Source of the DNA: Acanthochlamys bracteata
Taxonomy: Eukaryota > Streptophyta > Magnoliopsida > Pandanales > Velloziaceae
DNA length: 64,000 bases
Reading direction: 5' to 3'
NCBI GenBank assembly: GCA_019914995.1
Contig: CM034128.1
Span: forward strand, 2,048,501-2,112,500
Both the position numbers and the translations under genes were made by a program. The notes below the pieces were generated by a model, which saw only the letters and a program-made list of their open reading frames with translations, did not search any database and was not told where the DNA came from. The first letter of the stretch is position 1, and each line of letters starts with the position of its first letter. Of the stretch, positions 1 to 11,131 are shown piece after piece.

Positions 1-1638
1 ACAGCTTTCAGCAGCAGGAAGCGCAGAGACTCAGTGAGAGAGACATGGATGCCCCAAGGTCTACATCAATATTTAATTTCAGTGAGTCTGTCACTTTTTC
101 TGCGTCATATTGCATGAGCACTGGTGATGTCATGTTCGGAATTTGACATGCCAGGCATTTAAGTCATGATTCATTCTAGCATGTTAGCTCAAACAAAATT
201 TAAAACTTTGGCGTAGTCCTTCAGAATTAGAATGAATTTGTTCTTTGAAAGTTTTTTACTTCACCAGGTGAGAAGCTTGAACAACTGGAGCGTGAGAAAG
301 GAATTGTTATCAGGTTCATGATAGGACACAGGTAGGTCATAGATGCTACCAGTCACAACTGCCGTCTCTGTTGCTTTCTATATTTCTTAAGTACCTGTCT
401 AACTTTTGATTTTATGCCTGAGTACTGTGAATGGCTTTCATATCTTTCCTTTACTTATTGGCTCCAGTAGTATATTGATTTCAGTTGCTTTTATGCAGTG
501 CTACATCAAACAGTATACTCGATAGAGCAGTTGATTCAGAGGAGGAGCAACATAAGGACTTCTTGAGGCTGGTAAGAAATTCGGCCACATATTTAGTTTG
601 CAAGATGTATGTTAAGTCTTGATTTCATCTCATAGTTCATTGCTATCTCTCAGGGGCATGTTGAAGGGTACCACGAACTATCAGCCAAAACAAAGATTTT
701 TTTCGCTACTGCTGTTTCAATATGGGATGCTGAATTTTATGTCAAAGTAGACGATGATGTCCATGTGAATTTGGGTGCGTCTTCGCTGAAACCCTATTCA
801 CCATATTTTCTTTTAATAATTTAATGTCTGTCTGTAAGAATCTGTATGTTAACAGGAACACTAGCTGCAACTCTTGCAAGGCACAGATCAAAACCTAGAG
901 TGTATATAGGATGCATGAAGTCCGGTCCAGTTCTAGCACAGAAGTAACTCCTCTCTTTCACTCACACAAACACACACACACAGAGACGCGCACGCGCGCA
1001 CACACACACACACAGACGTGCATGCGCACACACACACACATTAGGATGGCAAATCTCCTCACACTTATTTCTATAATACTTGTATAGGAGTGTAAAGTAT
1101 CATGAGCCAGAATATTGGAAATTTGGAGAGGATGGGAACAAGTACTTCCGTCATGCAACTGGGCAGATTTATGCAATCTCAAAGGATTTGGCCACTTACA
1201 TTTCTATTAATCAGTAAGCATACACACTTTTACCCTTTAGAGGAATAGAATAAGAATCCTTAGAAACCTAATTGATGTCTTCTTTTCTCATCTAGGCCTA
1301 TACTTCATAAGTATGCTAATGAAGATGTATCTTTGGGTTCTTGGTTCATTGGTCTTGAAGTTGAACATATTGATGAAAGAAGCATGTGCTGTGGAACACC
1401 ACCAGGTTTAGTAGTTTCATGTCCTTGTTTTTTCTCCCTTAAATTTGCTTGTTTATGATGTTATGTATCCTTTTTTTTTTACAATATAGATTGCGAATGG
1501 AAAGCCCAAGCAGGAAATGTTTGTGTAGCATCATTTGATTGGAGTTGCAGCGGCATTTGTAAGTCTGTTGAGAAGATCAAGTATGTCCATGAGAAGTGTG
1601 GTGAAGGAGCAGATGCTGTTTGGAGTTCAATGCTTTAA
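1..1638 (+). CDS. beta-1,3-galactosyltransferase (GT31), 3' part
   Basis: This is the C-terminal part (262 codons) of a Golgi GT31 galactosyltransferase, the family that adds beta-1,3-galactose to glycoproteins such as arabinogalactan proteins. Exons are 1-58, 268-331, 499-571, 654-774, 856-943, 1088-1213, 1296-1405 and 1490-1638; all junctions are GT-AG and frame is kept. The product begins [20 protein letters not shown]. It contains the DDD metal/sugar-nucleotide motif in [14 protein letters not shown], then [30 protein letters not shown] and the [15 protein letters not shown] tail, all characteristic of plant beta-1,3-galactosyltransferases of the DUF4094 group. The membrane anchor and start codon lie left of the window. 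Nothing in the visible part looks broken. Which paralogue it is cannot be settled here. Confidence 0.93.
962..1041. repeat. (CA/CG)n alternating purine-pyrimidine microsatellite
   Basis: An 80-bp run of CA, CG and GA dinucleotides fills more than half of the 144-bp intron 944-1087 of the galactosyltransferase gene. It starts 18 bp after the donor site. Confidence 0.9.
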
Positions 1639-2158
1639 ACAAGGAGAGCATGACTGAGAGAGAAGATAATCTTTCTCTCAACTTATCTTCATAGGCATCA
1701 CTACTGACGGCAGTTGCATGCAATTCGAGATTGGCCATATTGTGTCATTTGTGAAGTTACTTGTGAAGGATCCGGTGTCTAATGACCCAAATGTTGAGAG
1801 TTGCATGATATTCAAATTTGTGACATAGCAAATACAGGGTTCATGGAGCTTTCCAATGTCATCAAAACATTGGAGATGATTCGATGCTTGTAGTTAAAAG
1901 GAGGTGTCCAAGGCTTGGTTAATTTTTCTGTAGAGGTTAGATAATCTAATGTGCATAGAGCTCACGTTTTTCAGGGATATATTTAACATGCATATTGGGA
2001 ATTTTGTATTCAAATTTATATCTTGAAAAGATTGTTGCTGTATCATCTGGTTGTTCTTCCTGTTGGTATGATAGAAACAAAAAGCTTCTCATAGTTCTTG
2101 GTTGATTGCTGAAAACTTTCTGTGATCGCAAATCTTCTAGCAGATTGCAAAGAAAGAG
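1639..2158. other. 3' UTR and spacer between convergent genes
   Basis: This is non-coding sequence between the galactosyltransferase stop and the aspartic protease stop, so both 3' ends face each other. No repeat or further gene is seen. Confidence 0.6.
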
Positions 2159-3393
2159 TTACAGCTGAGTGCAGTTTGCCTTCAGAATCCTGAGCTTCTC
2201 TTCTTGAAGATCATAGAGCAGGTGCATGTTCTGCTGCATGTAATTTCCCATTACTGAAACCTGATAAGACGGCAAGATCATCGTGCACAGCTGACCGGAT
2301 TTTGAATCAAGTAACATGTAGTTCTTCGTGGGGACATCGACTTCACCTCCATCAAAGTGGAAGACGAGCTTCGGCAACTCCATGGAATCCAGAGATGTGT
2401 TTAATTTCTTGGCATTGAAGCAGATCATACCTTCGTAGGAGTCTCCCTCCATCAGTTGCAGCTTTATCTGAGACCTGAAAGAGGTAACTGAAAAATAATG
2501 GTTAACTGAGCCAATTTATCACCTGAATATTCAAATAGCTACAAGAAAACGTGAAACCTGAAAGCGGACTTGACGGAGTAATAGAGTCCAGTCTCTAGTG
2601 AACTGAATGAAATCCCTGTGTCGATGACCATAGCTCCCTTGCCTAAAAAGTTATCAGAATCCATTCCGTATTGCTGCCTTCCTTCGACCTCCATGAAAAC
2701 ATCACCGATGGTAACACCAAGCAAAGAGAGTATGTAAAGCGAAGGCTTGTTCGGGTCTCGATACAACTTCAACACTGAATTCTCCGGTGGCGCAGTGTTC
2801 AACTTTGCTGTCGGAGATGGAAAAAACAATTTACCATTTTTAGATTCGCCGATAGATGGAATGCAATAGGAGAAGGTTTCGATTTTTAGCTGGGTTATCA
2901 GAGACAGGTTTCCACGTCCAAGACCAAGGTATCCGGCCGATGCTGATCCGTTATAATTCCATGAGCTATAAGTTGCGCAACCGAATGCAATGCCATTAAT
3001 AGAAGCATTGGAACCGAAGGTGAAGGTTTCCGTCGCCATGATACCGGATGCCTGCGGACTCTCTCCGTAAGAGATGTAGAACTTACATGCGTTGAGGCAT
3101 GTTTTTGTCGGAAGGGAACTGCAGTAAGTGCTGTTGCATGGAATTTGAGAATATGTAGATGAGTTTGAAGGATTATAGACTGCCAAGGATTGATTGCACT
3201 GAGTCCAGATGAAGTCGTGACCGGTATCGAGGACCGAAACAACCGGCACGGGCGGGCTGCCAATGGAAAACTGAACTAGGTAGTCACTGTTGCCGGAGTA
3301 CTTCACCGGAGACTGAATTACTTCAGCAGCTTCAACTGTTATCGTTAGCAAGAGAAAAAATAGTATGATCAGTATTGCCGGTAGTGATTCCAT
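2159..3393 (-). CDS. nepenthesin-like aspartic protease (A1), variant active site
   Basis: This is a secreted pepsin-fold protease of the plant nepenthesin/CDR1-like group, 383 aa in two exons (3393-2558 and 2474-2159; GT-AG, in frame). Residues 1-22 are a hydrophobic signal peptide. The usual prosegment is almost absent: mature-like sequence (YLVQFSIGSPPVP) starts near residue 38. The first catalytic Asp is D56, but the motif reads DTGHD where the family has DTGSD. The second is D258 in IDTGIS, where IDSGTT is usual. The flap Tyr is kept (YISYGES). The Cys-rich nepenthesin insert after TQC is shortened. The end (PKLVFHF, VMGNYMQQNMHLLYDL, final Cys) is typical. It could be a catalytically weakened or specialised protease. 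Reading frame and splice sites are intact, so I call a gene, not a pseudogene. Confidence 0.85.
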
Positions 3394-5128
3394 TGTTGAA
3401 TGGACTTAACTTTGCATGAGTTGATGAAAAACTAACAATTATGTATGTTGAGAAAAATTGAATGGATTGGTCATGTCTTTCTTGTTTCTGATGGTGTTAG
3501 TTTGAAGGTTTATTTAGTTGCAGCAGGGAGTTTGCGTACATTTGAAATGTGAGAGCAACGCCTAAATTGGTGGCCCATTTGCTATTGGGGTTTGGGATCT
3601 TTTGTCATGGAAATGTGAACTGAGAGAGGGCTGGTTGATGAAGTTATATCGACGTAGCGATCCAGTACTTGGAGAAGTTCTTGGATCATTACTTTGAAAG
3701 TGACTTCCGTAGGCTGGCTAGTAAAGTAATGCAAAGCAAGGCAAAATCCTCATGCATAATTAAAATTGCTTCATTGTAATATATCCACATTTCATTTTCT
3801 AACGGAAAAAAGTCATGCTAGGAAATGCTTGCTTTAATCTTTAAAGCCGCCGTAACTTTAATTAGTCCTTGCAATATTCTAATAACGTGGACAAACATGA
3901 ACATGGGCATATCCTTGCTTTCGCGGAGTCTATTCACCAAATTGGAGCTATTTAGGATTGTTTATAAAATATTTTCAAAAAATAAAAAAATATTTTATTA
4001 AAAATGTTATTATTTTGATTTTAAAAATTTAAATAATAATAATAAAAAAGTTTACTATATAATTTTTTAATATTTTTTAAATTTTTAAATAAATTCTATA
4101 AATTATTTAAAAAATTAATAAAGTTTGTGTTTAGAATGAAATGCTAAATAGCCTCTTCGTCTTGGACAAGCATGAAAATATAGATATTGTTCTCAATATT
4201 TGTTGATTCTTTTGCAGCTCGCCTAACTTGCACAATGTTACACACAATATAATAATAACCAGGAGAATATCACAAAACCAACTTGGTTACCTTATCTGTT
4301 TTATCCTCTCAGTGCTAGTGCAGTCATCATCTTCTTTCCTAACTTTGTAAGTTTGCTTTTGCTTTGTCATGAACGTATACCTTGCATCAGAGTATTTGAG
4401 ATACAATTAAGGAGATGTTTCACGCTACTTGTGACACTATTTTTTAATAAATATTTTATGATATTTTATAGAATTTTTAAAATTTTTAAAAATATATGTG
4501 AAATATGTATATAATTTTATTTTTTTAAGGAAAAAAAATCAAACTCGGAGTCTTTCTTAAAAAATTTTAAAATATTTTTATTTCAAAATTTTTTTTGTTC
4601 GCAAATATTTTCAAATATCATCTAAAATAACGGAATCATTGACTCGAAGCATAGGATAATATTGCAGTGAGGAACCAATTTGGAGGATAATCCTTAAAGG
4701 ATCCACACCATTATTGCCGTATTGCGTACCCGCAATATTCAGTGACCATTTATAGCTATAGACATTCTTGTGGATCATGTATTGCCCAACCAAAGTGGAA
4801 GTTAAAATTTCAAATATTAAAAAATTTGGTGGTAAGGCTCTCTCTCTCTCTTTTGTGCCGTACTTAACGTACACATTATATAAACTTTACGTCCATCTTC
4901 AAACATCTATTACCATAATCATAAAATTACACTACCTTAATTATGAGCAAAAGAGTGCCATTTGCCCGTTTGACTTTCAGTAAAGCAAAGAGCCACCACT
5001 GTATGATTTTTCTTTATTGTCTTTCTTTTGATGCTAATGATAAAATTCGAATAGTGGACCCTTAGGCAACTAGCTTTAAGTAATTGGCCCTTCATTATTG
5101 AAAGAGCTATTCCTCCCTAGCTCCCTAC
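3394..5128. other. protease upstream region and AT-rich spacer
   Basis: This region holds the presumed promoter and leader of the protease gene, followed by AT-rich DNA. Two stretches (about 3950-4146 and 4436-4620) resemble degenerate members of the Tourist-like repeat family described elsewhere. A short CT run lies near 4839-4851. No coding sequence is convincing. Confidence 0.45.
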
Positions 5129-5135
5129 TATAAAT
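5129..5135 (+). promoter_or_regulatory. TATA box of SAUR copy 1
   Basis: TATAAAT sits about 100 bp upstream of the ATG at 5233. Its context (CCCTACTATAAATTG) is identical to the promoter of the inverted SAUR copy at 8.1 kb. Confidence 0.7.
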
Positions 5136-5232
5136 TGACCTCTCTCTACATGCACTACAGCAACTTGCACACCCTACTTTTCTTCCCAATTATCTTTCAT
5201 AGATCAAATTTCGAAGAATTTCATTTTTGAAA

Positions 5233-5567
5233 ATGGCAGATGATCATGGTAAGAAGATGAAGGTGAAGAAGGGTTACTTAGCAGTCAGCGTCGGTCTCAA
5301 CAACGACGACGTTGAGAGCACTGAAAGGTTTCAATTCAAAGGTTCGTGATACCGATATCTTATCTATACCACCCTCTGTTTAAGAGGCTCCTCGATCAAT
5401 CCCAAGAGGTCTATGGATTCAAATGCTCAGGGCCTTTAAGGCTTCACTGCTCCGTTGATGACTTCCATCGCCTGAGAAGACTAATTGATCTCGAGTCGCG
5501 TAATCCTCAGAAATCTTGCAGAGCTACAAACAGCAGCAAGACTTTCACCAGTGTCCCTTGGCCTTAA
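5233..5567 (+). pseudogene. SAUR auxin-responsive gene, frameshifted copy
   Basis: SAUR proteins are small, auxin-induced growth regulators; family members inhibit PP2C.D phosphatases and so activate plasma-membrane H+-ATPases. The first part reads MADDHGKKMKVKKGYLAVSV and continues to ERFQFKGS, then TGA, giving only 38 codons. From 5346 another frame carries the rest (IPISYLYHPLFKRLLDQSQE through to the same SVPWP end as the copy at 7.7 kb) with no further stop. Next to that copy, the single lesion is a 5-bp tandem duplication of TTCAA at about 5329-5338, which shifts frame inside the core SAUR domain. Promoter and remaining codons are otherwise well kept, so inactivation looks recent. A sequencing error is the alternative; a functional intron is unlikely at this length. 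Confidence 0.85.
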
Positions 5568-7720
5568 TTGGAAGAGTCTTCCCAAGTTACTTGGTCACTT
5601 GGATTGCTGTAGCACTTTTGTAAGTTAGGATTCTTGTTGTTTCAAGTAAGAGACGTACTGCAGTTTAGCTTTGATTTTGTATATACAACTGAAGAACATG
5701 TAGCTTATACGCAATAGACTAGTTCGCGTAAAACTCACAAAAATTGCAATCTGCAGCTTCAACCCAAATTGATCTGAGCAGCCAGTTGACTCTGATATGT
5801 GTACGTTTTGTTCAAATTCTCAATCCCAATTTGGTTCTTATCTTTTATCTCATTCATCGACACTCGTTGTCAGACAGGTTTCAAGGTTGTGATGGGAGGT
5901 AATTGGGGAATGGAGGATTCTAAGTCAGAGATGTTTGTAATGATTGGTTCCAAATCTACTTGCATGGTTTAAAACATCAAAGAATACCCCTTCTTTCTTG
6001 GTGGATGACTGCATCTTCTTCATTTTTAAAGGCATGTGTGTACCACTTCACTAAAGAATGACTTAAGCATGCATCCAGATGATTAAGTACCTACAAGTTT
6101 GTTGCTCGCTTACACGTTATATGCAAAATTATTTGGAAAGTTTTTATATATAATGAAACGACTAACAATAATCTTCAGTACACTAATTAATTTGAGTGGG
6201 CGCTCTTCTAAGTGTCACTCCATGAGTTCCTTTATGTGTCTTTAGCTTTTTATGCATACCTAAATTAGATGGTATCTTCAATACCCTTTCATTTTAGTAC
6301 TCATGTAAATAGCCGAACTACTAATCTACGAAGATGTGCCCTTTTTTCAATAAAATGATTAATGTTGTGGGTATATAGGGGGCATGTTTATTTTGGTATT
6401 AGACTCAATTTTTAGAAGTTAGTGAGTTTATAAAAATTAATTTTAAAATTAGATACAAATTTGATAAAAAATAATTTTGTTTTTATTTCGTATTAAAAGT
6501 AAGTTTTAAAATTTGAAAGTAAATTTTTGGTGGAATAAATAATTTTGAAGCTTAGGCAAACAAGCCCAAGGTGGACAAATGCGATCACCCGCATTGATTC
6601 ACTACTAAAAAGAGAAGACGCATATATAAGGTCGACAAGTGTGATTAATACAACAACATAGAGACACCTCTATGGGTGCTTGATTGATTTTTCTCCCCCC
6701 AAAAAATAAAACCAAGTTAGTCCTTGAATGCCCTGTACTAACTACTCCGTACGGAAGTTGGAAAATGAAGGAACCAGAAGAGCCGTGATGCATTTTCCAA
6801 CCAAAGCAAAATAAAGTTATCACACTTGGAATATATTGATCATAAGCTACTGATGATTAAAAAAAAAAGTTAGAAGGATAGCTAATCAGGGTATCGATGA
6901 ACACATTTTTCTGATATCACTAGAAGAGATGAGGATTCCAAGTTGTGCACTTCAATATGAAGGACCACGTACAAGAATAACAACATATGGACGTGATCAG
7001 AATCTTGAAAAATATAACAAAAAGTAAATCATGGTTTTATTCTTTTAGTGATGATATAGATTTTTGTGGTACATATCTTTCAAAATCATCGATAATTCAA
7101 ATTTCCTATGAAGACGTATAGACACAGTCGTGTGTACAACGTGGTTTTTGATAAATATGTGTTTTCAACTGGTTGTCGACATTTGCGATACTGATATATG
7201 CATATTCCAATAGATATTGAGAGCTTTGGTAGTACTATTCTTCAAAAAATTAAGTCTTAAAAATCTACTCGATCCTTAATTCGTATGGTATAGAATCAAA
7301 GAAATTGAGTATGGAATCTGTGCGCCCTATTTTTTGAAACAATTTTAACAAAAGTAAGATAAGAATCTAAATGTTTGTGCATGCTCACACATCAAACTAG
7401 AATGATTTTGAGCATAACACTTCTTAACTTCCGTATCATGAAATCTTCATTTCTCATAAAAAATAACCATAAGAATAAACTATAAGAATTGATTAATTTC
7501 TGTTGTTTGAGAAATTCTTCCTTTGATTTCCAATCTCGAATCAAATCTCTTTCATGTCTGTTTTGGCCATGTATAATTTTTAGGTTCTGTTAAAGAGCCA
7601 CATGGTAGGAATGGTTTTTTGCCAATGATATTCATCAGTACTAGCTTGTAAAACAACAAACTTGAATGTACAAGAAGTTTCAAAGATCTAGATTACAAAA
7701 CTGTTTTAAGCACTTCTTGG
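5568..7720. other. spacer between the inverted SAUR copies
   Basis: This 2.15-kb region separates the tail-to-tail SAUR copies. A repeat with ends near GGGGGCATGTTTATTTTGG and CAAACAAGCCC occupies about 6378-6570 and looks like a MITE. No supported gene is seen; the small ORF on the minus strand at 6605-6823 has no recognisable content. Confidence 0.45.
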
Positions 7721-8050
7721 TTAAGGCCAAGGGACACTGGTGAAGCTCTTGCTGCTACTTGTAGCTCTGCAAGATTGCTTAGATTTGTAAGAATCGCGAT
7801 CGACAAGTCTTCGCAGGCGATGGAAGTCGTCGATTGAGCAGTGAAGCTTCAAAGGCCCTGAGCAACTAAACCCATAGACTTCTTGAGATTGCTCAAGGAG
7901 TCTCTTGAATAGAGGGTGATGCAGATAAGATATGGGTATCACGAACCTCTGAAACCTTTCAGTACTCTCGACGTCGTCGTTGTTGAGACCAACACTGACT
8001 GCTAAGTAACCCTTCTTCACCTTCATCTTCTTACTATGATCATCTGCCAT
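7721..8050 (-). CDS. SAUR family auxin-responsive protein
   Basis: This is a single-exon gene for a 109-aa SAUR protein. The start is the ATG at 8050 (MADDHSKKMKVKKGYLAVSV). The SAUR domain follows: RFVIPISYLHHPLFKRLLEQ, then YGFSCSGPLKLHCSIDDF. A Ser-rich tail ends in SVPWP. It is the intact counterpart of the frameshifted copy at 5233, on the opposite strand, sharing most residues and the proximal promoter. Family members act in auxin-driven cell expansion. Length and lack of introns are typical. Confidence 0.93.
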   Translation of the reverse strand: MADDHSKKMKVKKGYLAVSVGLNNDDVESTERFQRFVIPISYLHHPLFKRLLEQSQEVYGFSCSGPLKLHCSIDDFHRLRRLVDRDSYKSKQSCRATSSSKSFTSVPWP

Positions 8051-8135
8051 TATCAAAACTTAAAAGCTTGGAAATCTCCGTACAAGATGATTTTGGGAGG
8101 AAGAGTTGTGCTGTTTATTGCGGTTGTACATAGCA

Positions 8136-8142
8136 ATTTATA
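8136..8142 (-). promoter_or_regulatory. TATA box of SAUR copy 2
   Basis: On the minus strand this reads TATAAAT within CCCTACTATAAATTG, about 90 bp upstream of the ATG. The same 15-mer precedes SAUR copy 1. Confidence 0.7.
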
Positions 8143-8443
8143 GTAGGGAAGATAGGGGAAGGAGGGACGGATTACTTTATCTTACTAGCCCTTTCCAAAA
8201 TGAAGGGCCAACAAGTTAAAGTTGGCGCGAAGGGTCCGCTCCACTACTTGTGGCCAACTTTTTTATCATGGACTTTTATAAAATATACTGAAACTTTTCA
8301 GAGAAGGGAAAAAAAAATTTGAACAATTTTGAAAAATGAGTTATTTGTTATAAACTTGAAAGAAGATATATTATTGTAAGAGATATACGCATAAAAAAAT
8401 TTATATAACCGACTATAGTTAGACACGATAAAACCTTAATTAA

Positions 8444-8700
8444 GGGGGTGTTTGGTAGTGCTTATGAAATGAAACTTTTTTAGAATGAAAGATACTTTTA
8501 TTTTTTTTTAAAAACGAGCTATATTTTTTTTACTTTCAAAAAAAATAAAAATATGCAATAAAAAGATCTTATTTCGTAAAATTTTTCTACACTTTTTAAA
8601 TTTTTAAATAAATTTTTTATATATTTATAAAATATATATTGAAAAACGTAAAATAAAAAATAAAAAAAAAGTGTTGGAAAAAAACAATCTTATACACCCC
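8444..8700. mobile_element. Tourist-like MITE, copy 1
   Basis: The element starts GGGGGTGTTTGGTAGTGCTT and ends in TACACCCC. Its AT-rich interior carries AAAAGATCTTATTTCGTA and TTTTTAAATAAATTTTTT blocks shared with the other copies. It has no coding capacity. Confidence 0.65.
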
Positions 8701-9948
8701 TTTAGTTTGGTGTTTTGGTCGTATCAAAAGAAAAGCACCAATACTATCTTCTTTTAATAGTCAAATAGCACCAAATATACATTAAAACTATATTGGTGGG
8801 ATGCTAAAAACCTTGTGAGTAATTCATTGGTTGACTCCTTAATTTCAACTTATCATCGGTAGTAGTTTCCAAATTACTTTGAATAGACGAGACTAATAAT
8901 TGGCTCATAACATATCTTCACATCTTTCAACGAATTCTAAGCTTACCAGAATAGTGGACTTGGAGATCGCGATTCGCCAAAACCTACTGTTTTGGTCCAT
9001 GGCATGAATTGCTAAGGCAGGTCAATTTTTCTTCAGCAACTATAGTTGAAAACTACAACACAATGCATGACCAGTTCTCCATATCGTGATTGATGTTTTT
9101 CATTCTTCCCTCATGCCTTCTACGGACTTTACATTGGCGTTTACTCTTTTAAATTTTCTTATAAAACAAATTGAGATTGTAGTGCTAGCAACTTTTCTTT
9201 TTTGTTTGAATATCTTTGTGGGACATATATATACAGGGGAACTTTATACATTGACGAATACAGTGGCCGGAGATTTAGTGCTAAGCTTTATTTGCCACTG
9301 ATCAACATATGGACCATATATGATAAAGCATAATACCATTAGTCACTATGTACTTGGTGGTACATAAAGGGTGTACCAGCAGAAGTTGTGAAAGTGATGC
9401 AATGCAAAAGCAAATTAATCAAGTAAAAGCAAAGCTTCAAACAAACAAGTGGTGCAAGATGATGATGATCATAACATAGAGGAGTTGAAAGTTTAGAAGG
9501 TTCATGTCTTCATGATGCGATAATGCACTAAAAGATGCAGAGATAAGGTTTCCAAGTTGTTGACATCCTTTCCTTATATAAAAATATATATATCTCTCTT
9601 TAATATACAACCCTACTAAAATCAGTACTAGATGTATGCCTACGAATTCTGCGCATGTGGAGCCGATTCAAATTAAGTGCATTTTTGGTTTTCAAAATTG
9701 CAAAGCATCCTCTTTATCTCAATATTCTCCCAAGGACAGTTACATGTATGGCTTCACTCGCAAGGTCAACAACTGCCCTTTACGTTTTGACATAAGGTGA
9801 GAATCATATATGGAAGACTTGATTTGGAGACAGAGACATGCACTCCGTAAGACTTCAAACTTACCATGAAAAACTGCCTATAAACTGAACAGTTAATTAA
9901 AAGATCTGATTCAATTTACACTTGCAACTATAAGACTAGCTAGTGTGT
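8701..9948. other. spacer with no supported gene
   Basis: This is AT-rich intergenic DNA between two minus-strand SAUR genes. I see no domain-bearing ORF and no clear repeat. Confidence 0.5.
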
Positions 9949-10197
9949 TCATGATCGACTGAGGAGCTGCTGGAGATGGCGGAACTCATCGACAGAGCAA
10001 TGCAGCTTTAGAGGCCCAGAACAGTTGTACCCATAGACCTCTTTGGATTGGTCGAGGAGTTTCTCGAACAGAGGATGATAGAGATGAGAGATCGGGATCA
10101 CAAACCTCTCGGAGACATCGTCATCAAGACCGACAGTCACGGCTAAGTAGCCCTTCTTCACCTTTGCGATCTTCCTTTGATGATATTGATCACCCAT
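9949..10197 (-). CDS. SAUR family auxin-responsive protein
   Basis: This is a single-exon 82-aa SAUR. It starts MGDQYHQRKIAKVKKGYLAV, continues with SERFVIPISHLYHPLFEKLL and GPLKLHCSVDEFRHLQQLL, and ends LSRS. It lacks the Ser-rich C-terminal extension of the 109-aa copy, so it is the minimal domain. A TATA box (TATAAAA, minus strand) lies about 77 bp upstream. It belongs to the local cluster but is clearly more diverged than the inverted pair. Confidence 0.92.
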   Translation of the reverse strand: MGDQYHQRKIAKVKKGYLAVTVGLDDDVSERFVIPISHLYHPLFEKLLDQSKEVYGYNCSGPLKLHCSVDEFRHLQQLLSRS

Positions 10198-10273
10198 TTA
10201 GGTAAAATGGAACTGATCAGAACTTCAAATGCATGCAATATATGTTCTTGTGTTTAGGTCCTTTAGGAGTAGC

Positions 10274-10280
10274 TTTTATA
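10274..10280 (-). promoter_or_regulatory. TATA box of SAUR copy 3
   Basis: TATAAAA on the minus strand, in the context ACTATAAAAGC, is placed like the TATA boxes of the other SAUR copies. Confidence 0.6.
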
Positions 10281-10898
10281 GTATTTTGAACTTGAACCCT
10301 TTTGTCTTGAGAGTTATATGTGAAGGCGACATAACTTGACTAATGAAGATGGAATTAAATGAATTTTGTCTGAAATAATAATTAAATGGTCCACTTATTT
10401 ATGTGATGCATATCAAAAGATTTCTCAAAATTTTGTGGGCTAAATTTTTATTTGAATAGCTACAGCAGTTTGGAATAGTAATTCTAATAGTCAACAAATA
10501 TCATTATCAATTATGAGTTCCTTAATTTTAAAGGGACAAAAAGTTTCATTGCCGTTCTTCTCCAAAACATTAGTCGTAATCCCTGCAGACTTCAGAAATC
10601 AATGAAACTATATTCTTAGCTTGTTAATTCCATAAGAAGTCAAAGTTTCGAGAAGGTCAGAGAGAAATTATATAGCACTTCAATTAATTGTCTTCCCCAA
10701 CTTTCAAGAGCAGAAAAAAGTCTTCATCAAAGTTCAAATATATATGTCAACAAGTTCGAGTTTGTAGGTGTCGAGGGAACGTAAGAGATTCCACTTCGCC
10801 GCAGAAAACCAGTGACAAGTGAAGCAGTCATTCGGAATGTTAGGAGATTATCTTGAATAATCTGGTTATGATCCATGTCCGACCGCCCGCTCTGAGGA

Positions 10899-11131
10899 GT
10901 CGTTTGGCATTAATAGTATATAACATTTTTATGCCTCTATTTAGTTTCTATTTTTCAATAATTATATATAATATTTTATAAATTTATTTAAAAATTTAAA
11001 AATATTAAAAAAAGTTGCCGTATAAAATTGTATGTATCTTTTTAAATAAAATTAGAATTTATTTTTTAAATAAAAAAATATATCGTTCCTTTTAAAAAAA
11101 ATTATTTTATAAATAGTTCTAAACATCTTCT
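10899..11131. mobile_element. Tourist-like MITE, diverged copy
   Basis: It starts GTCGTTTGGCATTAATAGTA, has the AT-rich interior with TTTATTTAAAAATTTAAAAA, and ends near AATAGTTCTAAACATCTTC. The ends are imperfect inverted repeats of the family. Confidence 0.45.

Noticed and set aside
958..1182. 74-codon minus-strand ORF with Cys/Val repeats
   Set aside because: It is produced by the CA microsatellite and overlaps galactosyltransferase exon 6 on the other strand.
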